A stretch of 64,000 bases of DNA from Thermoproteus sp. (GCA_038893495.1 JAWARJ010000001.1:558001-622000), one strand, 5' to 3'. Numbered from the stretch's first letter, positions 32,454 to 40,852 are shown. Notes: a model not told the origin generated them from the sequence alone. Numbers and translations are program-made.

Positions 32454-33659
32454 TTAGGCGGCATGGCGCTTGGTGAGGTATAGAATCGCCATGAGGTAGC
32501 GCCTCAACTGTTGCGTAATGAGGAAGTTGCGCCTCACGTGGTCGCGCCCCGCCTCGCCCATCTCCTCCCTGACCTTTTTGTTCTTTAGGAGGTAGACGAG
32601 GTAGTGGGCTGCGGCCTTCGGCGTGTCGACAAGGAAGCCCGTGACGCCATTTATCACCTGTATCCTTATCCCGCCCGTGTTGCCCCCTATGACGGGCTTC
32701 TTCTTCCACAAGGCCTCGCTGACGGTCAGGCCGAAGCCCTCCCTTATGGACTTCTGCATGACTACAGTGGCGGCCCTCTGGAACGCATTGACCTCTATGT
32801 GGCTGTTGGGCGGCAACATGAGGAGATGTATATCCTTCTCGCCGCCGGCGGCCCTTACAGTCTCCTGATAGACAACCTCGCCCTCCGGGTCGTCTGTGGC
32901 GGGGCTACCCAAATATACCAGCTGGGCGTCCGGCACGTGGCGCTTCGCCAGCCGGAACGCCTCTATCACGCCTATAGGGTCCTTGGCCCTGTCGAATCTA
33001 GACACTTGGAGGACCAGCGGCCTGTCCCTATCAACGCCGAACTTCTCGACTATCCTATCTATTGTGGTCTGGGGCAGAGGTATGTTCTTGGGGCTCAGCG
33101 GATCTATGGAGGGCGGTATGGCTATTTGCGGTATGTCGAGGTCGTCTCTGGCGAATTCAGGTATGGAGACTATCATGCCGTTGTATTGAGAGATATAACG
33201 CCTCAAGAAGCCCCAGACCTTGGGGTGGGGATTGCTTATGTCTATATGGCAACGCCAAATCCATGTCCCCTTCTTTCTGTACTTTATCAAGCCGGCCGGC
33301 TGAGGGTCGTGTATGAACACTACGTCGTAGTCCAGCGGTATCTCGCTGGCGTTTATCTCCTGCCACTTCTCGTATGTCTTGAAGTACTCGTCTGGTATCT
33401 CGCCGACGCCCGTCTGAAGCGCGTTGTGGAAGGACTTCGTGACGGTGAAGAACTCGGGCTCCCCCCTTATGACCTTCCAGTCCGCGTTCAAGCCGAGCTC
33501 CCTCATCAGAGGCACCATCCTGTGGAGTATTTCCGCAACGCCGCCGCCAGCCGCCGTGGAGTTTACGTGGAGGATAGAGAGGTCTTTAAGCCTCTCCGCG
33601 TATTTAAATATGGCGTTCAGCTCGTGTTCCCCTATGAACTCCACGTAGCGTTCGATCAT
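32454..33659 (-). CDS. treT: Trehalose glycosyltransferring synthase
   Basis: A 401-residue GT4 glycosyltransferase. HVNSTAAGGGVAEILHR at the start, WRCHIDISNP in the middle, QVSRFDRAKDPIGVI in the nucleotide-binding lobe and the E-x7-E motif EGFGLTVSEALW are all as in archaeal TreT. TreT makes trehalose from a nucleotide-activated glucose and glucose in the cytoplasm; the T. tenax enzyme has been characterised. Its start overlaps the DUF5752 gene by 4 bp, so the two are co-translated. The antisense long frame in this region is not a gene. Confidence 0.92.
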   Translation of the reverse strand: MIERYVEFIGEHELNAIFKYAERLKDLSILHVNSTAAGGGVAEILHRMVPLMRELGLNADWKVIRGEPEFFTVTKSFHNALQTGVGEIPDEYFKTYEKWQEINASEIPLDYDVVFIHDPQPAGLIKYRKKGTWIWRCHIDISNPHPKVWGFLRRYISQYNGMIVSIPEFARDDLDIPQIAIPPSIDPLSPKNIPLPQTTIDRIVEKFGVDRDRPLVLQVSRFDRAKDPIGVIEAFRLAKRHVPDAQLVYLGSPATDDPEGEVVYQETVRAAGGEKDIHLLMLPPNSHIEVNAFQRAATVVMQKSIREGFGLTVSEALWKKKPVIGGNTGGIRIQVINGVTGFLVDTPKAAAHYLVYLLKNKKVREEMGEAGRDHVRRNFLITQQLRRYLMAILYLTKRHAA

Positions 33660-34300
33660 AGGAGCTCTCTCTCGAGGGTCCTCACGACCTCCGACTTCAA
33701 CTCCTCCTCGTTATTGAATATCAGAGGGTCTATCCTCGATAGGGCCTCGGCGGCCTCTATCAGGCCGAACTCCTCCTCAAGCCACTTGGAGAAGTCGTTC
33801 CTGCCAGAGCCCAGGACTCTAGCGGTGACGAAGTGGTACGCCACGGACTCGGCCGGCGCCGCCCCGATTGCGTCTAGGAATTCGGCGAGGGTCTCAGCCT
33901 TGAGCCCCGTCTCGTAGGTTATGGGAACCATGCTGACGAAGACGAACTCCCTCCTCGCCGGCCTCTCGTCGGCTCTGGGCTCTAGCACCGCCAGTAGCTC
34001 CTTCCTCACGTCCTCCACTGTGGCCGGCTCCGCGCCCGATATGCTGGAGAGCTCTATGGCCAAATTCTCGTCGTTTAGCTCCTCGGCGACCCATATGGCG
34101 AAGTCGTTGTTGTAGTAGGGCCTAAGTAGGTGCTTCGCGAAGACCGTATGGAATACGTGGTGGAAAATAGTGCCCGCGTCGGCCTCTCTGATGCCTGCGG
34201 CGAGCTCCTTTAGGTTCTTGGCCCTCCTCTTGGTGTACAACGAGAGGTAGTAGGCGGACTTAAAGACAAACGGCTTCCTGGCCTTTTTATCTAGGTCCAT
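33656..34300 (-). CDS. DUF5752-type protein co-transcribed with treT
   Basis: A 214-residue protein starting MDLDKKARKPFVFKSAYYLS. Two similar halves share the pattern of a short helix, then HHVFHTVFAKHLLRPYYNND and YHFVTARVLGSGRNDFSKWL, each followed by EEL/EEFGL and an acidic helix: an internal duplication of about 95 residues. DUF5752 proteins are known next to glycosyltransferase/trehalose genes but have no assigned function. ATG 34300 has an A-rich TATA-like element 24 nt upstream; the frame's extension to 34525 covers the divergent HEPN promoter and is rejected. Confidence 0.72.
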   Translation of the reverse strand: MDLDKKARKPFVFKSAYYLSLYTKRRAKNLKELAAGIREADAGTIFHHVFHTVFAKHLLRPYYNNDFAIWVAEELNDENLAIELSSISGAEPATVEDVRKELLAVLEPRADERPARREFVFVSMVPITYETGLKAETLAEFLDAIGAAPAESVAYHFVTARVLGSGRNDFSKWLEEEFGLIEAAEALSRIDPLIFNNEEELKSEVVRTLERELL

Positions 34301-34366
34301 GAGCCTTTTTGTACTCCTATTTTTGTTTTTGCCGCCAAGTTCATAAGCGCGGCGCCTCGCACCTCT

Positions 34367-34726
34367 GTGGAGTGGATAGAAAAAGTGGCGCGTTTTAGGA
34401 ACAGCGCAAATAGGGCATTTCTGGAGGGCGACTACGACCTCGCCTGCTTCTTGGCGCAACAAGCCGTTGAGCTGGTCTTGAGGGGCGTTCTGCTGAGGGA
34501 GATAGGCGCACGCCCCCTCACCCACAGCCTATACGAGCTGGCTAAGAGGCTCGCCCAGCTACGCGGCGGAGATCTCGACGAGAGGCTCGCCAAATGCGCC
34601 AAGTCGCTGGAGGAGCATTACATCCAGGCGAGGTATCCGGACGCCAGACTGGGCCCGTATGAGAGGTGGGAGGCGGAGGGCTGTCTGTCTTGTATGGAGG
34701 AGCTATGGCGCTGGATAGGTGGATAG
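34367..34726 (+). CDS. HEPN-domain protein (toxin-like partner of an MNT)
   Basis: A 119-residue HEPN protein: EGDYDLACFLAQQAVELVLR is the core helix pair and YIQARYPDAR near the end holds the family Arg/Tyr positions; the strict R-x4-6-H RNase motif is not obvious. HEPN proteins in this arrangement are RNase toxins or toxin-like and are neutralised by the adjacent nucleotidyltransferase. GTG 34367 has a TATA-like TTCATAAG centred 24 nt upstream. It overlaps the next gene by 22 bp. Confidence 0.85.
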   Translation: MEWIEKVARFRNSANRAFLEGDYDLACFLAQQAVELVLRGVLLREIGARPLTHSLYELAKRLAQLRGGDLDERLAKCAKSLEEHYIQARYPDARLGPYERWEAEGCLSCMEELWRWIGG

Positions 34727-35109
34727 AGATATCGAGGGCGAGGAGCCGCGAGATCTCGCGGCTGGCGGCCAGCTTCGTCGAGGAGGCTTGCCGAAAAGGC
34801 GACGTGGTGCTCTTCGGCTCTAGGGCCAGGGGGACTTGGCACGCCCTTAGCGATTGGGACCTAGCCCTGTTGGTTAGAGGCGGGGAGTACCGAGTGGAGA
34901 GTAGGGAGTTCGGACAGGTCTTCTACATCCCCCTCGAGGGGCTCGGAGAGGTGTTAAGGTTCAGCATGGTGGTACTGGACATAGCCCACGACGGGGTCCT
35001 GCTGTGCGGCCGCGGCGATTTGTGGCAGGAATTCCGCGCCTCCGTGTACGTCTACATTAGGGAGAGGGGCCTCGTCAGGACGGAGGCCGGCTGGTTCCCC
35101 AAATTTTAA
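34705..35109 (+). CDS. Minimal nucleotidyltransferase (MNT), antitoxin-like
   Basis: A 134-residue protein with the catalytic motif VVLFGSRARGTWHALSDWDL (Gly-Ser plus D-x-D), the hallmark of the MNT branch of DNA polymerase beta-like nucleotidyltransferases. Many MNTs AMPylate and silence their HEPN partner; this one has a C-terminal extension of about 60 residues (VVLDIAHDGVLLCGRGD) beyond the minimal fold. ATG 34705 is chosen within the 3' end of the HEPN gene. The pair lies between the divergent DUF5752 gene and moeA. Confidence 0.87.
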   Translation: MALDRWIEISRARSREISRLAASFVEEACRKGDVVLFGSRARGTWHALSDWDLALLVRGGEYRVESREFGQVFYIPLEGLGEVLRFSMVVLDIAHDGVLLCGRGDLWQEFRASVYVYIRERGLVRTEAGWFPKF

Positions 35110-35130
35110 TAATACGTTTCGTAGGGGGAC

Positions 35131-37056
35131 GTGGAGAAGCGGGTCATATTCCACGACCTAATCACGCTGGACGAGGCGACCGCGATTCTGTTGAGGGAGG
35201 CGAGGCCGCTAGGCGTGGAGGAAGTCGCGTTGGAGGAGGCCTACGGGAGGTCTCTCGCCGAGGACGTCTACTCGCCTGTGGACGCGCCTCCGTTTGATAG
35301 GAGCACTGTGGACGGATATGCCGTAGTTTCCGCAGACCTAGTGGGGGCCAGCGAGTTGACTCCGGCGACCTTGAGACTGAAGGGGAGGGTCGAGGCCGGC
35401 GACTTCCCGCAGTTCGAGCTCTCTAGAGGCGAGGCGGCCGAGGTGGCCACTGGGGCGCCCATACCCCGGGGGGCCGACGCCGTGGTCATGGTCGAGTACA
35501 CCTCCGAGCGCGACGGCTCCGTGGTGATATACAGGTCGGCATATCCCGGCGAGAACGTAATGACGGCGGGTTCCGACTTCTCTGCGGGGGAGCTGCTGCT
35601 GAGGAGGTGCACGAGGCTCACACAGAGGGAGGTGGGCGTCCTGGCCGCCGCGGGGCTGAGGAGGGTGAAGGTGTTCAGAAGGCCTAGGGTGGCCATAATA
35701 TCTACAGGCAACGAACTGGAGGAGCCCGGGAGGCCTCTTGTGCCCGGCAAGCTATATGACGTAAATACCTACTCGTTGGCGGCGGCCGTGGTGGAGGCGG
35801 GCGGGTCGCCTGTGATAGTGGGCAGGGTGGAGGACGAGCCTCAAGCCTACAGGAGGGCTTTAGAGGGGGCGCTCGCGGTTGGGGACATAGTCCTAATCTC
35901 CGGGGGGACTTCGGCTGGGATGGCCGATCTGACCTATAGGGTGTTGGGCGAAATGGGCGTCCTCTTGTTCCATGGGGTTAAGGTGAGGCCGGGCAAGCCC
36001 ACCGTGGCGGCCAAAGTAGGCGAGAAGCTGGTCGTGGGGCTTCCCGGGTATCCCTCAAGCGCCTTGATGATATTCCACGCCGTGGTGAGGCCGGCCCTTT
36101 TGGCCATGCAGTGCCTCAAGCCGGAGCCGCCCGCCGTATATAAGGCCGTGCTCTCCATGAGGACTGAGGGCGCTAAGGGCAGGAGGTCGTTGTACCCCGT
36201 AGTGCTCATCGACAAGGGCGGGCGCTATGTGGCCTACCCCCTAAACGCTGAGTCCGGCGCCATATCGGTCTTGTCAAGGGCCGACGGATACATATCGATA
36301 CCGGAAGACGTGGAGTTCTTGGAGGAGGGGGAAGTCGTGGACGTCTACCTCTTCGAGAGGTACACGCCGGCGAGACTGTACTTCATCGGTAGCAACGACG
36401 TGTTTCTCGACAAGATTCTGGCTAGATTCGACGTCAAGACGGTCTACGTGGGCTCTATGGGCGGCGTCTTGGCCGTCAAGAGGGGCGAGGCCGACATTGC
36501 GGGGACCCACATGTTGGACCCGGAGACCGGCCAGTACAACGCCCCCATAATCAAAAAGGTAGGTGTGAAGGACGCCGTGTTGATTAGAGGCTTCGCCAGA
36601 GAGCAAGGGCTAGTCGTCGCTAGGGGGAACCCCAAGGGCATAAAGGACTTTGAGGACTTGTTAAGGGGCGACGTGGTGATGGTCAACAGGCCTAGGGGGA
36701 CCGGCACCAGGGCCCTCCTCGACCTAAAGCTGGGCGAGGTGGCCGCTAGGCGTGGAACTACGTTGGAGGAGTTGGCCAGAGGGATTAGGGGCTACACCCA
36801 CGAGGTGAGGACCCACACTGCGGTGGCGGCGGCCGTGGCTCAAGGCAGGGCCGACGTGGGGCTTGCTATAAGATACGCAGCAGAGCTCTACGGCCTAGAC
36901 TTCATCCCGGTGGGCTGGGAGATCTACGACCTACTGGTTAGAAGGGACGCCTTAGATAGGGCGAGGCCCATAATAGAGGCGGTAAGGGAGGCATCTGAAA
37001 TGCCGCCGGGCTATAAGAAGCTGCCCGAGACCGGCGAGGTAGTGGCCGAGTATTAA
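35131..37056 (+). CDS. moeA: MoeA-like molybdopterin molybdenumtransferase fused to a substrate-binding-protein domain
   Basis: A 641-residue two-part protein. Residues 1-405 are MoeA: SPVDAPPFDRSTVDGYAV, ATGAPIPRGADAVVMVEY, ISTGNELEEP, SGGTSAGMADL and GLPGYPSSAL are family motifs for inserting molybdenum or tungsten into molybdopterin. Residues ~415-620 are a periplasmic-binding-protein-like/LysR-type effector domain (YFIGSNDVFLDKIL, AGTHMLDPETGQYN, VNRPRGTGTRAL). Such fusions occur in archaea and bacteria and are thought to sense oxyanion or another ligand, though this is inference. GTG 35131 has TTTAATAA centred 24 nt upstream. Converges with the TusA-like gene by 4 bp. Confidence 0.92.
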   Translation: MEKRVIFHDLITLDEATAILLREARPLGVEEVALEEAYGRSLAEDVYSPVDAPPFDRSTVDGYAVVSADLVGASELTPATLRLKGRVEAGDFPQFELSRGEAAEVATGAPIPRGADAVVMVEYTSERDGSVVIYRSAYPGENVMTAGSDFSAGELLLRRCTRLTQREVGVLAAAGLRRVKVFRRPRVAIISTGNELEEPGRPLVPGKLYDVNTYSLAAAVVEAGGSPVIVGRVEDEPQAYRRALEGALAVGDIVLISGGTSAGMADLTYRVLGEMGVLLFHGVKVRPGKPTVAAKVGEKLVVGLPGYPSSALMIFHAVVRPALLAMQCLKPEPPAVYKAVLSMRTEGAKGRRSLYPVVLIDKGGRYVAYPLNAESGAISVLSRADGYISIPEDVEFLEEGEVVDVYLFERYTPARLYFIGSNDVFLDKILARFDVKTVYVGSMGGVLAVKRGEADIAGTHMLDPETGQYNAPIIKKVGVKDAVLIRGFAREQGLVVARGNPKGIKDFEDLLRGDVVMVNRPRGTGTRALLDLKLGEVAARRGTTLEELARGIRGYTHEVRTHTAVAAAVAQGRADVGLAIRYAAELYGLDFIPVGWEIYDLLVRRDALDRARPIIEAVREASEMPPGYKKLPETGEVVAEY

Positions 37057-37259
37057 GTCCTAACGGCCTCGACGACCCAGCCTCTTTCCGTCTTTGCCGT
37101 CTTGACGGAATAGCCGATATACGGCAGTATGAATTTGAGCGTGGCGACGCAGTCCCCATCGGCCACTAGAAATCTGGCCGATTTGGGTCTCTTCTCCATT
37201 AGGTACGAGGCAACAAAAAGGCTACCGTTGGGACATCCAGGCACCTCTATTGCCTCCAC
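37053..37259 (-). CDS. Small TusA/SirA-like protein
   Basis: A 68-residue protein with a single PGCPNGSLFVASYL segment resembling the CPxP-type sulfur-carrier site, then FLVADGDCVATLKFILPYIG and a C-terminal strand, the layout of a TusA fold. The motif is CPNG rather than CPxP, so this is a weak assignment; sulfur transfer (for example for molybdenum cofactor next door) is inference. Overlaps moeA by 4 bp at the 3' ends. Confidence 0.5.
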   Translation of the reverse strand: MEAIEVPGCPNGSLFVASYLMEKRPKSARFLVADGDCVATLKFILPYIGYSVKTAKTERGWVVEAVRT

Positions 37260-37265
37260 ATATGT

Positions 37266-38138
37266 CTAACTCCGTATGTTTTTCAAATGTGTGGAGTGTG
37301 CAGATTGTGCTCTATTGATCGACCTTATGTATAGCACCAACTCCGATAGGTCCTTGAGGCCTATGCTGGCCGCCAGCGCCGACCTCAAGACCTCTCTGGT
37401 CTCCATCAACAACGGCAATACCTCTACGCCGAGCTCGCTCGCCAGCTCGAAGACCCGTTTCAAAACGGCGTCGGCCTGTCCTGCCGAGAAGCCCACCGCG
37501 AATTGTTCCTTCAACATCGCCGGCATTCTGGAGGCTAATTGAGCGGAGGCTGCTCCCCCCTTGGAGAGCAACGCGACCGCCGCCTCTGGATCGAAGCCGT
37601 ATCTCCTCAAGATCTCGGCCGCCTCGGCCAGCACTACGGCGTTTGCCGTCAATACAGCCGTACTTACAAGTTTCAACACGGTGGCCTGTTCGTGAGTCCC
37701 GACATACAGCGGTTCCCCCAACTCGGCCAGGAGCCCTCTAGCCTCCTCAAAGAGCTCTCTAGGCCCTCCGACGTAGAGGACCAGACGGCCCTCTTCGGCC
37801 TCTCTGGGCCCTCTCTCCACTCTACAGGTCAAATATTTAATGCCGCCAGCGATGGCCAGCACGGCTTTGAGCTCCGAAAGGCTTTGGGTCGTTGTGTCTA
37901 TCACTACAGCCCTAGTGGGGCCGGCCGCCTTTAAGACCTCAAGCACCTCATTCCCCGTGGGCAGGGCCAATATGACGTAGTCGGCGTCGAAACAAGCCTG
38001 CAACTCGCATGGAGTCACGCCAGCCGAGGCGACCGCCTCCTTAGATATGTCGTAGCCCATCACGACATGCCCTCTACGCGTTAAGTTCTTAGCTATGCCG
38101 GCACCCATCCTGCCGAGGCCGATTACGGAGATCCGCAT
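37266..38138 (-). CDS. Beta-hydroxyacid dehydrogenase (3-hydroxyisobutyrate dehydrogenase family)
   Basis: A 290-residue NAD(P)-dependent dehydrogenase. N-terminal Rossmann motif ISVIGLGRMGAGIAKNL and YDIS define cofactor binding, and the C-terminal helical domain carries the catalytic Lys in EQATVLKLVSTAVL. The usual 3-hydroxyisobutyrate substrate motif (DAPVSGG) is altered (TCRVERGPREA), so the substrate is uncertain; candidates are 3-hydroxyisobutyrate, glyoxylate/succinic semialdehyde or tartronate semialdehyde. Lies 6 bp upstream of the TusA-like gene's start on the same strand. Confidence 0.85.
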   Translation of the reverse strand: MRISVIGLGRMGAGIAKNLTRRGHVVMGYDISKEAVASAGVTPCELQACFDADYVILALPTGNEVLEVLKAAGPTRAVVIDTTTQSLSELKAVLAIAGGIKYLTCRVERGPREAEEGRLVLYVGGPRELFEEARGLLAELGEPLYVGTHEQATVLKLVSTAVLTANAVVLAEAAEILRRYGFDPEAAVALLSKGGAASAQLASRMPAMLKEQFAVGFSAGQADAVLKRVFELASELGVEVLPLLMETREVLRSALAASIGLKDLSELVLYIRSINRAQSAHSTHLKNIRS

Positions 38139-38300
38139 GTAGCAGTTCCTCTATATTAATATTCAGCTCGCGGAATCCGGCCATCGAGGCCTCCTCACGC
38201 GCCTCATCACGCCGAGACCAGGCCGAAACTTACTACGTACTTAGAGTTAAACTCCCTCGCATAAATCTCCATCTTATAAAGGAAGTAGACGGACGTATAC

Positions 38301-38528
38301 ATGTTCCGCCTATTGAGGAAAGGCGATAGAGTCCTCATAACCGGCAAAAAGGAGGACTTATCCCTTATGGAACAGGGCTGGGTCCTACTGGGGACCTACA
38401 AGAAGTGGGAAAGGGCCTTTAGGGAGGCTTTGAGGCTGGCAGACCTAGAGGAGCTAGTAGTGGAGTGGTACCTCGACGAGGCGGCCGACTCCAAGGCCTT
38501 AAAGGCGGCCAGGAGGCAACTCGTATAG
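38301..38528 (+). CDS. Hypothetical small protein
   Basis: A 75-residue protein, mixed beta then helical: MFRLLRKGDRVLITGKKEDL and WVLLGTYKKWERAFREAL. A TATA element (TTATAAAGG, about 38274-38282) lies about 23 nt before the ATG, supporting a real leaderless gene. It overlaps the 3' end of the convergent amidotransferase gene by 30 bp. I do not recognise a family. Confidence 0.6.
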   Translation: MFRLLRKGDRVLITGKKEDLSLMEQGWVLLGTYKKWERAFREALRLADLEELVVEWYLDEAADSKALKAARRQLV

Positions 38529-39200
38529 CCTGCCTACTTCGAGCGGCTCGGCTCTGGCCTCGATATGTCTAACCAAGGTGGACGACGTCACGGCCTCCCA
38601 GCCGTCTCCAATCACCCTATAGAGGGCGTAGTATCTGATATATCTATCCCGGTCCCCCTCCGGCAGTCTGTAGTAGGAATAGGCATATGCCCTAGGGCCC
38701 GGTAGCTCCAACACGGCGATGTTTAGAGCCGTCTTGACGTATTGTTGCGCCTCGTCTACGGCCATATGCGGATCGTCCCAACGTGAGGCCAGAAAGAGCG
38801 CTAGAAGCCAACTGTCCGAAAAGCCGCCTGGGCCCACCCCCAGCGCCCTGGCCAGCGCGGCCTTATCCACAGAGCCGTTATGGGCCACGTATAGTATCCT
38901 CCCGTCTCTAGTCTGGACTTGGAAGGGGTGGGCGTATAGCAGGCCTCGCGGCTCGCCTGGAGATGCGGCTCTGGCGTGAGCCAGCCCGGCCAGGCCTAGG
39001 GGAGGCAGATGTGGGTCTCTCCATATGGGGAGGGGAGATCGGTAGTAGGCGACGGACCCGTTCATTAGGTAGACCGCATAGCCCCAGCCGTCGCCGTGTT
39101 GAAAGCCGCCGGGGGCGTAGGGGTCCCTCTCTGCTGAGAGGGCGAGGGCCTTGTGTAAATCCCTATCGGGGACTCCTGAATATATGTAAAATCTACACAT
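38499..39200 (-). CDS. Class II glutamine amidotransferase (Ntn-type) domain protein
   Basis: A 233-residue protein. Translation from ATG 39200 places Cys at position 2 (MCRFYIYSG), which becomes the N-terminal nucleophile of class II amidotransferases; TTG 39203 would hide it. HGDGWGYAVY, LAHARAASPGEP, HPFQ and YVAHNGSVDK match the glutaminase fold. No synthetase partner domain is attached, so it is a stand-alone glutaminase/amidase as in the YafJ-type group. It overlaps a RAM-domain gene by 1 bp or a few bp and is thus coupled to it. Confidence 0.87.
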   Translation of the reverse strand: MCRFYIYSGVPDRDLHKALALSAERDPYAPGGFQHGDGWGYAVYLMNGSVAYYRSPLPIWRDPHLPPLGLAGLAHARAASPGEPRGLLYAHPFQVQTRDGRILYVAHNGSVDKAALARALGVGPGGFSDSWLLALFLASRWDDPHMAVDEAQQYVKTALNIAVLELPGPRAYAYSYYRLPEGDRDRYIRYYALYRVIGDGWEAVTSSTLVRHIEARAEPLEVGRLYELPPGRL

Positions 39201-39454
39201 CAATAGGGGGGACCTGCCCTCTGGAGAGTCTTAGCCACTATTAGGGTTGTGGTGGACCTAACGCCTGGTATCTTCCTTATCTTGTCCCTAATGATGGCCC
39301 TCAGCTTGTCCGCATCGTCGGCCACGAGCTTGACTATCAAGTCGTAGGGGCCGTAGACGAAATATACGGCCGCGACTTCCGGCTCCTTGGACAGTTGTTC
39401 CATGACTGAATCCTCGGAGCCGATGTCTACGTTTATGAACACTAGGGCTTCCAT
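39200..39454 (-). CDS. Stand-alone RAM-domain (Lrp/AsnC ligand-binding) protein
   Basis: An 84-residue protein made only of the amino-acid-binding RAM domain: EALVFINVDIGSEDSVMEQL, VYGPYDLIVKLVADDADKLR and VRSTTTLIVAK are typical, and no DNA-binding helix-turn-helix precedes it. Such proteins form dimers or larger assemblies that bind amino acids, and can modulate full Lrp proteins such as the one at 39.9 kb. Its stop abuts the start of the class II amidotransferase, suggesting linked functions around glutamine. Confidence 0.88.
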   Translation of the reverse strand: MEALVFINVDIGSEDSVMEQLSKEPEVAAVYFVYGPYDLIVKLVADDADKLRAIIRDKIRKIPGVRSTTTLIVAKTLQRAGPPY

Positions 39455-39484
39455 GTCAATATAGTTGTCAATAGTATATATACA

Positions 39485-39784
39485 TTATTTCGAACGGGAT
39501 TCTAAATACCGCCTGATTAATATAGCCGTTGATAGGTCGACTCGGTACTTATCGGTGAGGCCCGTGTCGGTGTCTGTGAACTCCACGACGTACTCGACGC
39601 CCTCGCCCTCCTGCCGGTAGACCTTGATGAGCGTATTTGGCTTGCACATAGCGGTTAGGGCGGTCGGCGATTTCTCCACTATAGAACACTCCACGTACTT
39701 ATATACTCTAGCCTCGGCCGGAGTACGGCCCATCGCGGCCAGAGGAGTCTCCTCGTAGTAGTACATCTTCCTACGCCTCGACAC
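39485..39784 (-). CDS. Hypothetical protein, 99 residues
   Basis: Starts GTG 39784 (MSRRRKMYYYEET), with AAATATAAA about 25-31 nt upstream; ATG 39766 is an alternative. The protein looks mostly beta-stranded: KYVECSIVEKSPTALTAMCK and EYVVEFTDTDTGLTDKYRVD. No membrane segment or known motif is seen. It lies 30 bp ahead of the RAM gene on the same strand, so it may head a three-gene unit with the RAM protein and the amidotransferase. Confidence 0.6.
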   Translation of the reverse strand: MSRRRKMYYYEETPLAAMGRTPAEARVYKYVECSIVEKSPTALTAMCKPNTLIKVYRQEGEGVEYVVEFTDTDTGLTDKYRVDLSTAILIRRYLESRSK

Positions 39785-39859
39785 GAGGTGGGGGTTGGGG
39801 AGGCCATTTATATTTTTCCTCCCAGAGGCCGGCCCCTCCGAGCCCTTCAGGCCGCCGCC

Positions 39860-40363
39860 CTAAGGCCCCGCTATTACGGGCATGTGCCGTCTACGCCAGT
39901 CATCTACTATCTCCAGGACCATAAGGGTCTCCGTCCTCTGTATGTCGGGGATTGAGGCCAGATAGGACACGAGGAAGGAGGAGAGCTGTTTTATGTCGCG
40001 GGCCCAGACCTTCAGGAGGAGGTCGTAGGGCCCCGTGATTATATAGGCCTCCTCGACGAAGGGGAGGTCGCTCTTCCCCGAGCAGTCGGCCAAGATCTTC
40101 TCCGCCAGCTGTTCCTGTAGGGGCTTCTCGCCCTTCACCTCGCCTCTCCTCACGCTCGCCATGACGAAGGCGAGGACTTGATAGCCCAAGAGGAAGGGGT
40201 TCACCAGCGCCTTGTAGCCCATTATGTAGCCCTTCTCCTCCAGCCTCTTTATGCGAGAAGCTATAGTCGTCTTGGGCCTATTTACCGCCTCGGCGAGCTC
40301 CTGTAATGTTTTCTTCCCGTCGATCTGGAGCAACTCCAATAGTTTCTTGTCTATTTCGTCCAT
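39860..40363 (-). CDS. Lrp/AsnC family transcriptional regulator
   Basis: A 167-residue regulator: N-terminal helix-turn-helix (KLLELLQIDGKKTLQELAEA, TTIASRIKRLEEKGYIMGYK) followed by a RAM ligand-binding domain (LAFVMASVRRGE, YIITGPYDLLLKVWA). It is likely an octameric amino-acid-responsive regulator. The nearby RAM-only protein could hetero-associate with it. ATG 40363 is supported by A-rich sequence about 25 nt upstream. Confidence 0.92.
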   Translation of the reverse strand: MDEIDKKLLELLQIDGKKTLQELAEAVNRPKTTIASRIKRLEEKGYIMGYKALVNPFLLGYQVLAFVMASVRRGEVKGEKPLQEQLAEKILADCSGKSDLPFVEEAYIITGPYDLLLKVWARDIKQLSSFLVSYLASIPDIQRTETLMVLEIVDDWRRRHMPVIAGP

Positions 40364-40393
40364 ATTGGATAGATTTTTACGGGTTTATAATAT

Positions 40394-40852
40394 CTAGTCT
40401 TCTATCTTACCGCTAGGAGGTTGTATATATTGCGATATGTCTTCCGCCAAACTGTAGAGGCTGTCGGCCACAAATATGGGGGCGCCGGCCCTCACAGCTA
40501 GAGCCACCGCGTCGCTGGGCCGCGCGTCGTAGCTGTGTATCTTGCCGGAGCTGTCCTTTACGTAGACCGTGGCGGTGTAGGTCCCGTTTATCATGGCGTC
40601 TATGGTCACCCTCTCTATCGTGGCGCCTAGAGATTCGAGTATCTCCATAAAGAGGTCGTGGCTGAGGGGGCGGGGGAAGTCGAGCTCGCCGAGGCCCTTC
40701 TTTATAGAGATCATCTCGGAGCTCCCAATGATGATGGGGAGGGCCTTGTCGCCCCACTCTTCAGTTCCTATCAGCATAACGCCGATCTGCTGTCCCATCC
40801 TGTCGTAGGCCTCGATGACAGAGATAAGCTCGCCCTTTAAATATCTGGCCAT
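40394..40852 (-). CDS. Bifunctional nuclease (BFN/DUF151) domain protein
   Basis: A 152-residue protein with the BFN domain: LPIIIGSSEMISIKKGL and DARPSDAVALAVRAGAPIFV are hallmark segments. Plant and bacterial members show RNase and DNase activity; the crenarchaeal role is unknown. ATG 40852 is preferred over the upstream GTG-like extension to 40900 because minus-strand CTTTTAAT is about 25 nt before it. Monocistronic. Confidence 0.85.
   Translation of the reverse strand: MARYLKGELISVIEAYDRMGQQIGVMLIGTEEWGDKALPIIIGSSEMISIKKGLGELDFPRPLSHDLFMEILESLGATIERVTIDAMINGTYTATVYVKDSSGKIHSYDARPSDAVALAVRAGAPIFVADSLYSLAEDISQYIQPPSGKIED

Noticed and set aside
32604-33917. A 437-codon plus-strand open frame
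   Set aside because: It is fully antisense to treT and the DUF5752 gene, whose motifs are unmistakable; GC-rich codon bias leaves the complementary frame open.
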